64,000 nucleotides of DNA from an uncultured Bacteroidota bacterium (GCA_903819975.1 CAIJFI010000006.1:62001-126000), one strand, 5' to 3'; positions 17,144-27,768 are shown, counted from the stretch's first letter. Program-made: numbers and translations. Notes: generated by a model from the letters alone, not told the origin.

Positions 17144-17962
17144 ATGGCAAAAAAGACGATTGGTATATATTCGGTATTAGAAAGTACACCCAATTATAAA
17201 GTAGAAGATTTATACTTAATTGTGGACAGTAATAATATTGTCTTTTCGGTAAAAAATAAGAAAACAAATCAATATTCGGCATTTGAACATTTTGCAAATA
17301 ATGGCGAAAATACCGGTTGGCATCAATTGGTAGCATATCTTCAAAATAATTCTAAATTAATTCAAGGTATTTTTGATAATATCTATTTTGTGTGGAATAG
17401 CCCCCGATTTGTATTAACTAAAAAACTGGTTAAAGAAGACACACTTTTATACCAACAAGAATTGAATTTGGTTCATGGTGCAAGTAATGAAGAGGAACTA
17501 TACTTGACTCCTTTTGACGAACAATTTATGTTGGTTTTTTCTGTTCCAGATGCCCTTAGTACTTTATTGTCCAGGTCTTTTCCAACAGGTAAATGGCATC
17601 ATTATACAGCATTTGTATTAGCTACAGCAGCTGAAAATCAGGTACTAGTTCATTTATTTGAAAATAACTATTGTATAAGAATTGTTAAAGAGGGTAAAAC
17701 TCAGTTAATTAATTACTATCCAATAGAAGGTAATGATCAAAACTGTTTTAATATTCTAAATGCTTGTACTAATTCAAATATTGACACCAATTTAGCAACT
17801 ATAAAAGTTTGGGGTTATAGTAATTTACAGCATGAATTTATAAATACAATAGCGCCTTATTTTAAAGCTGGTGAAATAATGGAAGCTCCAGGTACTGGAG
17901 TGACCGCATCCCTGAATAGTAATTATCCGCAACATATTTATTCTACCTATTTTATTTTTTAA
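17144..17962 (+). CDS. DUF3822 family protein
   Basis: This 272-aa protein has no assigned function. It matches the Bacteroidota DUF3822 family, with a repeated beta-rich layout suggestive of an ASKHA/actin-like fold (inference). I start at the ATG at 17144; upstream extension would run into the divergent MATE gene. Its stop overlaps the rsmD start as TAATG, implying translational coupling and perhaps a role connected to the ribosome or RNA. Confidence 0.8.
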   Translation: MAKKTIGIYSVLESTPNYKVEDLYLIVDSNNIVFSVKNKKTNQYSAFEHFANNGENTGWHQLVAYLQNNSKLIQGIFDNIYFVWNSPRFVLTKKLVKEDTLLYQQELNLVHGASNEEELYLTPFDEQFMLVFSVPDALSTLLSRSFPTGKWHHYTAFVLATAAENQVLVHLFENNYCIRIVKEGKTQLINYYPIEGNDQNCFNILNACTNSNIDTNLATIKVWGYSNLQHEFINTIAPYFKAGEIMEAPGTGVTASLNSNYPQHIYSTYFIF

Positions 17963-18495
17963 TGAGAATTATTTCTGGAAAATTTGGAGGTAGAAAAATC
18001 AATCCTCCACATAACATGCCTTATACTAGGCCCACTACAGACATTGCCAAGGAGGGCTTATTTAATATTTTGCAAAATAGGGTACAAATAGAAGGTGCGA
18101 CAACTTTGGATTTGTTTGGTGGCACTGGTTGTATAAGCTATGAATTAGCTTCTAGGGGAGCAGAAAATTTAACAATTGTAGAGAAAGACAATCAAATGTT
18201 GGATTTTATTAAAAAGAATATAGACATGCTAAAAATTGAAAATGTTCAAATTATGCGTATGGATGTATTTCAGTTTTTAAATTCTTGTACTAACCAGTAC
18301 GATATCATTTTTGCAGGACCTCCTTACGCTTTAAATACTATTGACGATTTGCCAAGAATAATTGTAGAGCGAAAATTGATTAGTCCGGAGGGATATTTTG
18401 TATTAGAGCATACACCCAGAAACAATTACGAGAAATTTGAAGGGTATAGTTTTCAAAGAAATTATGGGTCTACAATTTTTAGTTTTTTCGAATAA
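17962..18495 (+). CDS. rsmD: 16S rRNA (guanine(966)-N(2))-methyltransferase RsmD
   Basis: A SAM-dependent methyltransferase for G966 of 16S rRNA. The N-terminal MRIISGKFGGRKI and RPTTDIAKEGLFNIL are diagnostic, followed by the SAM-binding LDLFGGTGCISYELASRGA. The catalytic motif IV reads GPPY instead of the usual D/N-PPY/F, which is noteworthy because that Asp/Asn normally contacts the target amino group. At 177 aa the length is normal. It is coupled to DUF3822 by a TAATG overlap and followed closely by fau. Confidence 0.9.
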   Translation: MRIISGKFGGRKINPPHNMPYTRPTTDIAKEGLFNILQNRVQIEGATTLDLFGGTGCISYELASRGAENLTIVEKDNQMLDFIKKNIDMLKIENVQIMRMDVFQFLNSCTNQYDIIFAGPPYALNTIDDLPRIIVERKLISPEGYFVLEHTPRNNYEKFEGYSFQRNYGSTIFSFFE

Positions 18496-18503
18496 TTAAC
18501 AAG

Positions 18504-19067
18504 ATGCTTAAGTCCGACATACGTAAATCATTCTTAGCCAAAAGAAAGGCTTTAACTAATTCCGAATGTATAAAGTTGGATGATTTATTATTAATTCAAT
18601 TTCAGCGTTTAGATTGGAGTGATACATTTTATGTAGGTAGTTTTTTCCCAATGGAAGCATCTAATGAACCTAATTCTTTACTTTTAGCTAAATATTTAAA
18701 AGCAATTATCCCTGGCTTAAACATGGCTTATCCTAGAATTAATAACGAGGATAGTTCGATGGAGTTTTATGCCGAAACCGAGAGCCTTTGTGAAAATAAA
18801 TGGGGCATTCAAGAACCATTGCCATTTAATAAAATTGCAGCCGACAATATAGATACAATTTTGGTACCTATGCTTGCTTTTGATGAGCAAGGACAACGTG
18901 TAGGTTTTGGAAAGGGTTATTATGATAGGTATTTTAGTGCTAATCCCTTCCCATATAAAAGAATAGGGATTTCTTACTTTGAGCCCATCCCAAAAATTGA
19001 GGATACCCACCAATTTGACGTACCTTTAACCCATTGCATTACGCCATGGAATAGTTATGAATTTTAA
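18504..19067 (+). CDS. fau: 5-formyltetrahydrofolate cyclo-ligase
   Basis: Converts 5-formyl-THF to 5,10-methenyl-THF using ATP. Features are the basic N-terminal segment IRKSFLAKRKALT, the central VPMLAFDEQGQRVGFGKGYYDRY (ATP and substrate site) and a normal length of 187 aa. It overlaps the start of lpxK by 11 bases and follows rsmD by 8, so it lies inside a tight operon. Confidence 0.93.
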   Translation: MLKSDIRKSFLAKRKALTNSECIKLDDLLLIQFQRLDWSDTFYVGSFFPMEASNEPNSLLLAKYLKAIIPGLNMAYPRINNEDSSMEFYAETESLCENKWGIQEPLPFNKIAADNIDTILVPMLAFDEQGQRVGFGKGYYDRYFSANPFPYKRIGISYFEPIPKIEDTHQFDVPLTHCITPWNSYEF

Positions 19068-20145
19068 TACCATTTTTTTAAAGTCTTTTAGAGTATTATT
19101 ACTACCACTTGCAATAATTTATGGATGGATTATTGCAGTTAGAAATTGGCTGTATAATAAGCAATATTTAAAATCTGTAGGTTTCAACATTCCAATTATT
19201 TGTATTGGTAATCTATCCTTAGGGGGTACTGGTAAATCACCAATGGTAGAACATCTATTGTCTCTTTTGTCTGAAAAATATAAAGTTGCAACCTTAAGTA
19301 GGGGGTATAAAAGAAAATCTAAAGGTTATGCACTAGCCAATTTAAATACTACGGCTTTGGAAATAGGTGATGAGCCTATGCAGTTTCATATCAAACAACC
19401 CAATGTTTCGGTAGCTGTTTGTGAAAGACGTATAGAAGCGATTCCTCAGTTAATTCAAGATATTCCACATTTACAAGCCATCATTTTAGATGACGCTTTT
19501 CAGCACAGAGAAATTATAGCCGGTTTAAATATTATTTTAACAGACTACAATAATTTATACTGTGATGATATCTTTTTTCCTACGGGGGATTTAAGAGACG
19601 AACGAAAGTCGTCAAAACGTGCAGACATTATTGTTGTAACAAAATGTCCTTCGGATTTGTCCGAAGCTGAAAGAGATGAGATTATTGAAAAACTATATCC
19701 TGAACAACATCAAAGTGTATTTTTTACTTCAATAGCTTATGAAAAGCCATATCATATATACAATCCAAATGATCAATGGACACTTTCATTAAATGACGAA
19801 GTATTACTTGTTTGTGGCATTGCGAATCCATTGCCATTAAAAGAGTATCTACACGAAAATACAAATACATATTATCAAATTAGTTATAGCGATCATCATA
19901 TTTTTTCAATAGAAGATTTAAATGAAATCAAAGAAAAATTTGATCAAATAACTTCAAATAGCAAGTTGATTTTAACAACCGAAAAAGATGCAGTAAGATT
20001 GGTTAAATACACCGAGGAATTACATAACATTCCTTTATACGTATTACCAATTAAACCTCAATTCTTATTTAATGCCGAAACGGTGTTTAATGATTTGGTT
20101 GTTGATTATCTTGCACAATTTTATACAAACACTAATGGGAATTAA
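19057..20145 (+). CDS. lpxK: Tetraacyldisaccharide 4'-kinase
   Basis: Phosphorylates the 4' position of the lipid A disaccharide at the inner membrane. An N-terminal hydrophobic anchor is followed by a Walker A in IGNLSLGGTGKSPMVEHL, then DDAFQHREI, which holds the conserved lipid A-binding and catalytic aspartates, and the segment GIANPLPLKEYL. At 362 aa the length is normal. It overlaps both fau and rnr by 11 bases, so the cell makes lipid A and is Gram-negative. Confidence 0.94.
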   Translation: MNFNTIFLKSFRVLLLPLAIIYGWIIAVRNWLYNKQYLKSVGFNIPIICIGNLSLGGTGKSPMVEHLLSLLSEKYKVATLSRGYKRKSKGYALANLNTTALEIGDEPMQFHIKQPNVSVAVCERRIEAIPQLIQDIPHLQAIILDDAFQHREIIAGLNIILTDYNNLYCDDIFFPTGDLRDERKSSKRADIIVVTKCPSDLSEAERDEIIEKLYPEQHQSVFFTSIAYEKPYHIYNPNDQWTLSLNDEVLLVCGIANPLPLKEYLHENTNTYYQISYSDHHIFSIEDLNEIKEKFDQITSNSKLILTTEKDAVRLVKYTEELHNIPLYVLPIKPQFLFNAETVFNDLVVDYLAQFYTNTNGN

Positions 20146-22147
20146 AAAGAGCAGTTCAAATAAACCGGCGAGTAAATCGTCTAAGAAGTCCACTAAAAAG
20201 ACACATAAAACTACTAAGCAAACTAATTTAGCCACTACTTATAGAGGTGTGTTAGATATAGCTAAGTCGGGAATGGGCTTTGTTATGGTACCTAATATGG
20301 AAAATGACATACTCGTTTTTCCAACAGATTTTAATACTGCTTTAAAGGGTGATGAAGTGGCAGTTAAAATCACCAAAATAAGACAAGGTACAGGGAAAAA
20401 AGAAGGTAAGGTTTTAGAAGTATTAAAAAGAAAGCAGGTTTCTTTTGCAGGCACTATGCAGGTAATGGAAAAGACAGCTTTTTTTATTCCAAGTTCAATT
20501 TATCCAATGCCTGATATTTATGTTCCTATGAATAAGTTAAAAGGAGCTAAGGATAAGGATCGTGTGATTGTACAATTAACTAAATGGGAAAATGCAAATC
20601 GCAAACCAGAAGGTGAAGTGGTGAGTGTGTTTACACCAGAACAAGAGAATGATTTAGCAATGAAATCCATTGTTGCTGAAGCTGGGTTTAGTTTAGAATT
20701 TAGTGAAGAGACTTTAGCATTTGCAAGATCCTTAACTGATAAAATATCCGAACAAGAAATTGCTAAAAGGAAGGATTATCGTAAGGTGTTAACTTTTACA
20801 ATTGACCCTGTTGATGCTAAAGATTTTGACGATGCTATTTCTTTTCAAAAATTAGAAAATGGAAATATTGAAATAGGGGTTCATATTGCCGATGTAAGTC
20901 ATTTTGTACAACCAGAAACTGCTGTAGATAAAGAAGCCTACGAGCGCGCTACATCGGTTTATTTGCCAGACAGGGTATATCCAATGTTACCCGAAAAAAT
21001 ATCAAATGAATTATGTTCTTTAAGACCTCATGAAGAGAAACTAACATTCTCGGCTACATTTGAAATTAATGAGCAATCAAAGGTGGTGAATACTTGGTAT
21101 GGTAAAACAATTATTTATTCGGACAGAAGATTCACTTATGAACAGGTTCAAGAAATTATTGAAACTAAGAAAGGGGATCATGCCTTAGAAATATTGTGGT
21201 TATTGGACTTTACACAAAAATTACGAAAAGGACGTTTTGATAATGGAGCCATTAATTTCTCTTCTCAAGAAGTTCGTTTTACATTAGATGAAAAAGGAAA
21301 ACCAATAGGAATTACTGTTAAAGAAAGCAAAGAATCACATCAGTTGATTGAAGAATTAATGCTTAAAGCGAATCAATTGATTGCTGAAAAAATGGGTCAA
21401 ATTAAGATAAAAAAAGAACCTATACCATTCCCATATCGTGTTCATGACCAACCGAATGAAGACAAATTAGCTCCATTCGTTGCTTTTGCAAAATCACATG
21501 GTTATCCATTTGACTTAAGTAGTCCTGATAATATTGCACATAGTTTTAATGCTTTAATGTTAGCGGCCCATGGAAAGCCAGAGCAGCATGTTTTAGAACA
21601 GCTAGGTATTAGAACCATGGCAAAAGCGGTTTATACTACTAACAATATTGGACACTATGGTTTAGGATTTGAGCATTATTGTCATTTTACTTCACCTATA
21701 AGACGATATCCGGATGTATTAGTGCACAGAGTAGTACAATCGGTTTTATTGGGTAATCCAATAAATGACAATGCAATGGAGGAGAAATGTGTGCATTGCA
21801 GTGAGCGTGAAAGAGCTGCCATGGAGGCCGAAAGAGCATCTAACAAATACAAGCAGGTTGAATTTATGAGCCAATTCCTTGGCCATACCTTTGAAGGCGT
21901 AATAAGTGGTGTAACTAGCTTTGGATTCTTTGTAGAAACCGTTGAGCATAAGTGTGAGGGCTTGGTAAGTATAACTACTTTGTCTCGAAGTGACGATTTT
22001 AGATTAGTAGAAACTAGTTATTCCTTAGTAGGTTTAAGATCGGGTCGTAAGTTTAGTATGGGTGATAAAATCATGGTCAAAGTAGTTGCTGCCAACCTAG
22101 AAAAGCGTCAATTAGACTTTGAATGGGAACCCAATAAAATTGCTTAA
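20135..22147 (+). CDS. rnr: Ribonuclease R
   Basis: A processive 3'-5' exoribonuclease of the RNB family. A short Lys/Ser-rich N-terminus precedes cold-shock-like domains. The RNB catalytic block TIDPVDAKDFDDAIS holds the metal-binding aspartates, and a C-terminal S1 domain begins near GHTFEGVISGVTSFGFF. I use the ATG at 20135 (670 aa); a further upstream start would overlap lpxK by over 70 bases. It is the last gene of the DUF3822-rsmD-fau-lpxK-rnr run and converges with a saccharopine reductase. Confidence 0.95.
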   Translation: MGIKKSSSNKPASKSSKKSTKKTHKTTKQTNLATTYRGVLDIAKSGMGFVMVPNMENDILVFPTDFNTALKGDEVAVKITKIRQGTGKKEGKVLEVLKRKQVSFAGTMQVMEKTAFFIPSSIYPMPDIYVPMNKLKGAKDKDRVIVQLTKWENANRKPEGEVVSVFTPEQENDLAMKSIVAEAGFSLEFSEETLAFARSLTDKISEQEIAKRKDYRKVLTFTIDPVDAKDFDDAISFQKLENGNIEIGVHIADVSHFVQPETAVDKEAYERATSVYLPDRVYPMLPEKISNELCSLRPHEEKLTFSATFEINEQSKVVNTWYGKTIIYSDRRFTYEQVQEIIETKKGDHALEILWLLDFTQKLRKGRFDNGAINFSSQEVRFTLDEKGKPIGITVKESKESHQLIEELMLKANQLIAEKMGQIKIKKEPIPFPYRVHDQPNEDKLAPFVAFAKSHGYPFDLSSPDNIAHSFNALMLAAHGKPEQHVLEQLGIRTMAKAVYTTNNIGHYGLGFEHYCHFTSPIRRYPDVLVHRVVQSVLLGNPINDNAMEEKCVHCSERERAAMEAERASNKYKQVEFMSQFLGHTFEGVISGVTSFGFFVETVEHKCEGLVSITTLSRSDDFRLVETSYSLVGLRSGRKFSMGDKIMVKVVAANLEKRQLDFEWEPNKIA

Positions 22148-22148
22148 T

Positions 22149-23459
22149 CTAAGACGCTTTCTCAATAAATGAAATGCCTTCTTCAGTTAGTGATTTTAAG
22201 ATAGGAGTGTAGATACTAGGATGAATTGGAATATGCAATCCTGTAAGCTTAATTTCCCCTTTTAAATAGGCGCAAACCCCCATTGCTAGTGGCAATCCTA
22301 CTGTAGTTGCCATGGCTGTTTGTTCGTTATTTTTTCCTTTTAGTACTAAACTGCTTTGGATTTGATGAATTTCATTGTCCAATAAATAGGATATTTCGTG
22401 CATCATTACAACCATGTCCTTGTCGGTTTCGGCAAGTTTCCATTTAGATTCTAATATCCATTGTAATATGGCAGCATTGCTATTATGCATTAAAGGAATG
22501 ATAGTATGCTCTTCAAGTCCTATAAATTGTAGTTGAATTGCTAGTAATTTATTTTCTAGCATTTTTGTATAAACAGCTTGTGAATTTTGGTGGTTAAGAT
22601 GTTGAACAAACCAAGATTTTACGGTATCATTTTCGTTTCTTTTAATTGTGGTTTCATCTGTTAAACCTAATTGAATAATAGCATCCCAACCGCTACAAAA
22701 TGCAGCGTGTCGTATGGTGGTTCTTACAAAATCGGTAACTCCATTTAATGAGTAAGTATCAATATAGGATAAAGAATTGCGATTAGGATAATAAGATAGT
22801 TTACCTAGTTCAGGAAAATATATTGTTGGAGCATTGTGAAATAATGATGCATAATTCACTTCCTTAATATTTCCATCTTCTAAAAATATGGCACCAGCTT
22901 TGCCAGCTAAAATGATGTTTTTAGGGTTCCAGCTGATTTTATAATGCCAGGGGTTATTATCACTTTCCGGAGCAATTAAACCTCCGCAATGGGACTTAAA
23001 ACCCGTAATAACACCACCTTTATTTTGAATGCGGTGAATTAATTCCATTGCACTCATGTGATCTATGCCAGGGTCTAAACCCATTTCACATAAAAAGAGT
23101 AAATTCTTAGACTTGATTTCTGCTTCTAAAGCCTTCATATTTTCATCTACATAAGAAGCAGTAAATAAGGGCTTATTTTGTGCAACGCAGTCTTTGGCAA
23201 CTAATATATGTAAAAAGGCAGGAAGCATTGAAACAACAACATCTGCATTTTGAATATGTTTAATTCTTTCTGTTGCGTTTTCTATATCAAATCCAATGGC
23301 ATGGCCATTATTAGCGTTATTCCATTTATTCTCTGCTAGTTGTAAATTGCCATCAGCTACAACAATATACCATCCATATTGCGCTGCTTTTTTCTGTAAA
23401 TATTGGATTAAAACGGTAGCAGATTTGCCTGCACCAAGAACTAAAATTCTTGCACTCAT
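22149..23459 (-). CDS. Saccharopine dehydrogenase family protein (saccharopine reductase-like)
   Basis: A 436-aa enzyme with an N-terminal Rossmann motif (VLGAGKSA) and the substrate-domain segment CEMGLDPGIDHMSAMELI typical of fungal Lys9-type saccharopine reductases. In animals and many Bacteroidota the homologues act in lysine catabolism through saccharopine to aminoadipate semialdehyde. The direction here is inferred. No lysine-ketoglutarate reductase partner lies in the window. The stop is one base from the convergent rnr stop. Confidence 0.85.
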   Translation of the reverse strand: MSARILVLGAGKSATVLIQYLQKKAAQYGWYIVVADGNLQLAENKWNNANNGHAIGFDIENATERIKHIQNADVVVSMLPAFLHILVAKDCVAQNKPLFTASYVDENMKALEAEIKSKNLLFLCEMGLDPGIDHMSAMELIHRIQNKGGVITGFKSHCGGLIAPESDNNPWHYKISWNPKNIILAGKAGAIFLEDGNIKEVNYASLFHNAPTIYFPELGKLSYYPNRNSLSYIDTYSLNGVTDFVRTTIRHAAFCSGWDAIIQLGLTDETTIKRNENDTVKSWFVQHLNHQNSQAVYTKMLENKLLAIQLQFIGLEEHTIIPLMHNSNAAILQWILESKWKLAETDKDMVVMMHEISYLLDNEIHQIQSSLVLKGKNNEQTAMATTVGLPLAMGVCAYLKGEIKLTGLHIPIHPSIYTPILKSLTEEGISFIEKAS

Positions 23460-23656
23460 AGTCTACTATTTTATACTTTCTAAATTGGTCTTTTAAAGTT
23501 AGTATTTATTACCCACAAATGCCTCTAAATTGTGGATAAATGGGTGCTAAAATAAGCCCAAAAAATAGCTAAAAAAGTGGTGTAAAAGTTATCTTCGTTA
23601 CTAGTCCGTTTGTGCAATTTTTGCAATCAAATTTTGACGAAAAGAAAGTAACATTT

Positions 23657-26350
23657 ATGGAAGAGAATTTGAATGAAAATTTAGGTCCTGAACAGACCCA
23701 AGATAATGATCGCGTAATAAGGGTCAATATCGAAGAGCAAATGAAAACATCCTACATTGACTATTCAATGTCGGTAATTGTAGGTCGCGCTTTGCCCGAT
23801 GTTAGAGATGGATTTAAACCTGTACATCGTCGTGTATTGTTTGCAATGCATGAGTTAGGAAATAACAGCAATAAACCATACAAAAAATCTGCTCGTATTG
23901 TCGGAGAAGTAATGGGTAAGTTTCACCCACACGGTGACTCTGCTATTTATGATACATTAGTTCGTATGGCACAGGAATGGACCATGCGTTATAAATTAGT
24001 GGACGGTCAGGGTAACTTTGGTAACCAAGATGGTGATCCGCCAGCAGCTATGCGTTATACAGAAGCACGTTTACAACGTATCTCTGAAGCTATGTTGGAC
24101 GATCTTGAAAAAGACACAGTAGACTTTCAATTAAACTTTGATGATAGCTTAGAAGAACCAAGTGTATTACCTACACGTATACCTCAATTGTTGGTGAATG
24201 GATCATCGGGTATTGCGGTGGGTATGGCTACCAATATGCTTCCTCACAATTTATGTGAAGTAGTTGATGGATGTATCGCTTATATCGAGAATCGTGATAT
24301 CACTATCGAAGAATTAATCAATTTTGTAAAAGCACCCGATTTCCCAACTGGGGGTATTATATACGGAATGGAAGGCGTGAAGCAAGGATTGTTAACGGGT
24401 AGAGGTCGTGTCGTGCTTCGTGGAAGATGTAATGTGGAGGCGAAAGCCAATGGCCGTGAAATGATTGTCATTCATGAAATTCCTTACCAGGTTAATCGTG
24501 ATAACTTAACAGATCGTATTGGTCAATTGGTAAATGATAAAACAATTGAAGGTATTTCTCATGTCAATAACGAAAGTAACAAACGTGAGGGTACAAGAAT
24601 TGTTATTGAACTTAAAAAAGATGCTGTAGCTCAAGTAATCATTAATCAACTATATAAGTTTACTGAATTACAAACAAGTTATGGTATCAATAATGTCGCA
24701 TTAACAAAGGGCCGTCCAAAAATCATGAACTTAAAGGATTTGATTTCTGAGTTCGTTGAGTTTAGAATGGAAGTTGTTATTCGTCGTGCAAAATTTGAAT
24801 TAAGAAAAGCCGAAGAAAGAGCACATATATTAGAAGGATATTTAATTGCATTAGATCATTTAGATGAAGTGATTCGTTTAATCAGAAATTCTGCAAATCC
24901 TGAAGCAGCAAAAGAGGCTTTAATTACAGCAGGATGGGGCATTTCAGACATTCAAGCAAAAGCAATTTTGGAATTAAGATTGCAACGTTTAACTGGAATG
25001 GAGCGTGAGAAAATTAAAGAAGAATTTGATCAATTAATGAAATTAATTGCTTCATTAAAAGAATTATTAGGAAGTGAACATTTACGTTTTGAATTAATTA
25101 AAACTGAATTATTAGAGGTTAAAGAAAAATTCGGTGATGAGCGTAAAACTGAAATTCAATATTTAGCAGATGAAATGCGTATCGAAGATTTAATTGAGGA
25201 AGAAGATGTTGTTATTACTATTTCTCATTTAGGTTATATCAAGCGCACATCTGTTTCAGAATACCGTCAACAAAAGCGTGGTGGCCGTGGAGCGATTGGT
25301 TCTAAAACGCGTGAGGAAGATTATGTAGAGCATTTATTTATTGCTTCTACACATGATACCATGTTGTTCTTTACAGAAAAAGGAAGATGTTTCTGGATGC
25401 GTGTTTATGAAATTCCAGAAGGAGAGAAAACAGGAAAGGGAAGAGCTATACAAAACCTAATTCAGTTACCTCCTGATGATAAAGTAAAAGCAATCATTGA
25501 AGTGCGTAAGTTAGATGATAAAGAATATGTAAATAATCATTACATTATTTTATGTACTAAGAAAGGTATTATTAAGAAAACTTGCTTGGAAGAATTTAGT
25601 CGTCCAAGAGTAAGTGGTGTAAATGCCATTACGATTAACGAGGGCGATGAATTATTAGCTGCACGTTTAACGGATGGTAATAATGAAGTAATGATGGCTA
25701 TTAAGTCGGGTAGAGCAATTCGTTTCCCTGAAGAAAAAGTAAGACCAACTGGACGTGGTGCAATTGGTGTAGCTGGTATCGAAGTAGACGATGAAACAGA
25801 CGAAGTAGTTGGATTAGTTTGTGTAAGTAGAGAAGACAAGGATCGTACCATATTAGTAGTAAGCCAACAAGGGTTTGGTAAGCGTACGCCAATTGATGAA
25901 TATCGAATTACAAACCGTGGCGGTAAGGGAGTTAAAACCATTAACGTAACAGAAAAAACAGGTAGTTTGGTAGGATTAATGGATGTATTAGAGTCTGACG
26001 ACTTAATTATTACATGTAAATCTGGTGTAACAATTCGTACAAGTATTAATGAAATACGAGAAGCGGGTAGAGCTACACAAGGTGTTAAATTAATTCGTTT
26101 AGATGAAGGTGATGAAATTGCAGCTACTTCTAAAATTGGTGATCAAGGTGATGAAGAAGAAGAAGATGCTACAGCATCTTCTGATGTGAGCAACACTTCA
26201 TCTTCTGATGTGAGCAACACTTCATCTTCTGATGTAAGCAACACTTCATCTTCTGATGTGAGCAACACTTCATCTTCTGATGATACAAATACGGATCCAG
26301 CAATTGACGATACAATTGACAATACTGGCGATAACACTCCAGCAGAATAA
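23657..26350 (+). CDS. gyrA: DNA gyrase subunit A
   Basis: The breakage-reunion subunit of DNA gyrase. The start segment [27 protein letters not shown] is diagnostic, the catalytic tyrosine is Tyr134 in AMRYTEARL, and the C-terminal beta-pinwheel opens with a GyrA box ([11 protein letters not shown]) that separates gyrase from topoisomerase IV. I start at the ATG at 23657 rather than an in-frame GTG 45 bases upstream, because the family block begins shortly after it. The last 60 or so residues are an acidic Ser/Asp/Asn/Thr tail encoded partly by four 24-base tandem repeats. Confidence 0.96.
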   Translation: MEENLNENLGPEQTQDNDRVIRVNIEEQMKTSYIDYSMSVIVGRALPDVRDGFKPVHRRVLFAMHELGNNSNKPYKKSARIVGEVMGKFHPHGDSAIYDTLVRMAQEWTMRYKLVDGQGNFGNQDGDPPAAMRYTEARLQRISEAMLDDLEKDTVDFQLNFDDSLEEPSVLPTRIPQLLVNGSSGIAVGMATNMLPHNLCEVVDGCIAYIENRDITIEELINFVKAPDFPTGGIIYGMEGVKQGLLTGRGRVVLRGRCNVEAKANGREMIVIHEIPYQVNRDNLTDRIGQLVNDKTIEGISHVNNESNKREGTRIVIELKKDAVAQVIINQLYKFTELQTSYGINNVALTKGRPKIMNLKDLISEFVEFRMEVVIRRAKFELRKAEERAHILEGYLIALDHLDEVIRLIRNSANPEAAKEALITAGWGISDIQAKAILELRLQRLTGMEREKIKEEFDQLMKLIASLKELLGSEHLRFELIKTELLEVKEKFGDERKTEIQYLADEMRIEDLIEEEDVVITISHLGYIKRTSVSEYRQQKRGGRGAIGSKTREEDYVEHLFIASTHDTMLFFTEKGRCFWMRVYEIPEGEKTGKGRAIQNLIQLPPDDKVKAIIEVRKLDDKEYVNNHYIILCTKKGIIKKTCLEEFSRPRVSGVNAITINEGDELLAARLTDGNNEVMMAIKSGRAIRFPEEKVRPTGRGAIGVAGIEVDDETDEVVGLVCVSREDKDRTILVVSQQGFGKRTPIDEYRITNRGGKGVKTINVTEKTGSLVGLMDVLESDDLIITCKSGVTIRTSINEIREAGRATQGVKLIRLDEGDEIAATSKIGDQGDEEEEDATASSDVSNTSSSDVSNTSSSDVSNTSSSDVSNTSSSDDTNTDPAIDDTIDNTGDNTPAE
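26177..26282 (+). repeat. 24-base tandem repeat encoding the GyrA tail
   Basis: Four full copies (26177-26200, 26201-26224, 26225-26248, 26249-26272) and a 10-base partial copy. Each encodes the octapeptide SSDVSNTS in the gyrA frame. The third copy differs by one silent change (GTG to GTA). In-frame length means copy number can change without a frameshift. Confidence 0.95.
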
Positions 26351-26384
26351 TTAATTAAATAATTTTACAACAAAAACGATAAAT

Positions 26385-27740
26385 ATGAAAAGGATTTTAA
26401 CTGTCTTAGCGCTTATGTTGGGTTTCCAAATGGTAAACGCACAAGACTTTAAAAAAGTACAGACTAATATGCTAATTGGTCAGTATGATGCTGCCAAAGC
26501 AGAGTATGATAAAGTGGTTGCTAAAAAACCAACTGCTGGAACAAGTGCAGAAGGGTATTATTGGAAAGCAAAAATTTATAGCGGTTATAACAAGGACGCT
26601 GTTAAAAATCCAACTGCATATGATCAATTAAAACAAGCGCTTGATGAGTATATTAAATTAGATCAAGAAAAAGGTTTCCCATTGGCTAAGGAAAATGGTC
26701 AAGATCCATTTTTCGATGTTTATTTAAAAAGCTTTAAAGATGGTGTTAATGCTTTTAATACCAAGAATTGGAAATTAGCTTCAAGCAGTTTTGAGAATGC
26801 TGTATCATTTAGCGATATCATTTTTACAAATGGTTGGTCTAATTCAAAACAAAAATTTGATACTACTTCATTAGTATATGCGGGTTATTCAAATCAAAAT
26901 GCAGGTAATATAGAAGCAACCATTGCATATTACAATCGTTTAATAGGATATAAGGTAGCAGCTCCTGAATATATTGATGTGTACAGATATGTATTAGTTC
27001 AATATATTGCTAAAAAGGATAAATCTAAGTTTGATGCAACTTTAGAAGCAGCAGCCGCTGCTTATCCAAAAGAGGCATGGCAAGATTATGCGATAGATTA
27101 TATTGAAAAAAACTTGTCAATCAATGAAAAAGTAGCTTTATACGATCAAAAAGTGGCTACTAGCAAGTTGACTGAAATTGAATATCAAATGTTTGGTGAC
27201 ATGTTTATGAGTGGTAAGGGCGACGAAAATCCTGATAAATACATCGAAAAAGCGGCAGAGGCTTACAAAAAAGCATATGATATGAACCCTAAGAACTATG
27301 CAGCTGCTTTTAATATTGGAATTGCCTTTTACAATCAGTTCTCATTATTAGACGAAAAATCGATTGCTAACATTAAAGCACTTCAAAATTTGAATGCGAA
27401 TAAGCCAGTAGCTCCAAAAGATCCTAAAAAGAAGCTAGCTTTTGATGCCGCATTTAAGGCACAACAGGATTCAATCAAAAAATTGAATGTAGCACTTGAG
27501 CCATCAATCAAGGCTAAAGTGGATGCTTCAATTGAATGGATTTTAAAAGCATTTGAAGTTGTAAAGGACAAAGAAAAATTAGAAAGAGCTGAGAAAAACG
27601 TAGCCGGTAGATCGGTAGATTTCTTGGCAACATTATATGCTTATAAGCGTGATAAAGCACGTGGTAAAGATCAAAAAGCTTCTGATGAAGCAGACTTGAA
27701 ATTTAATATCTATGATAAGCTACACGACAAGTATAACTAA
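26385..27740 (+). CDS. Exported tetratricopeptide-like protein
   Basis: A 451-aa protein with a signal peptide (cut near VNAQ) and helical repeat segments resembling TPRs, for example around NPDKYIEKAAEAYKKAYDMNPKNYAAAFNIGIAFYNQ. No catalytic motif is seen. TPR proteins of this kind usually scaffold periplasmic or outer-membrane complexes. It begins 34 bases after gyrA without an obvious terminator between, so it may be partly co-transcribed with it. Confidence 0.75.
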   Translation: MKRILTVLALMLGFQMVNAQDFKKVQTNMLIGQYDAAKAEYDKVVAKKPTAGTSAEGYYWKAKIYSGYNKDAVKNPTAYDQLKQALDEYIKLDQEKGFPLAKENGQDPFFDVYLKSFKDGVNAFNTKNWKLASSSFENAVSFSDIIFTNGWSNSKQKFDTTSLVYAGYSNQNAGNIEATIAYYNRLIGYKVAAPEYIDVYRYVLVQYIAKKDKSKFDATLEAAAAAYPKEAWQDYAIDYIEKNLSINEKVALYDQKVATSKLTEIEYQMFGDMFMSGKGDENPDKYIEKAAEAYKKAYDMNPKNYAAAFNIGIAFYNQFSLLDEKSIANIKALQNLNANKPVAPKDPKKKLAFDAAFKAQQDSIKKLNVALEPSIKAKVDASIEWILKAFEVVKDKEKLERAEKNVAGRSVDFLATLYAYKRDKARGKDQKASDEADLKFNIYDKLHDKYN

Positions 27741-27768
27741 GCACTAATAGATCAAATCCCTATAAATT

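Noticed and set aside
25540..25941. 133-aa open frame antisense to gyrA
   Set aside because: It mirrors the conserved gyrA C-terminal coding sequence in another frame, shows no recognisable domain, and has no promoter or start context.
26177..26282. Short tandem repeats considered as a CRISPR-like array
   Set aside because: The repeats are contiguous with no spacers, are in frame with gyrA and encode a peptide repeat.
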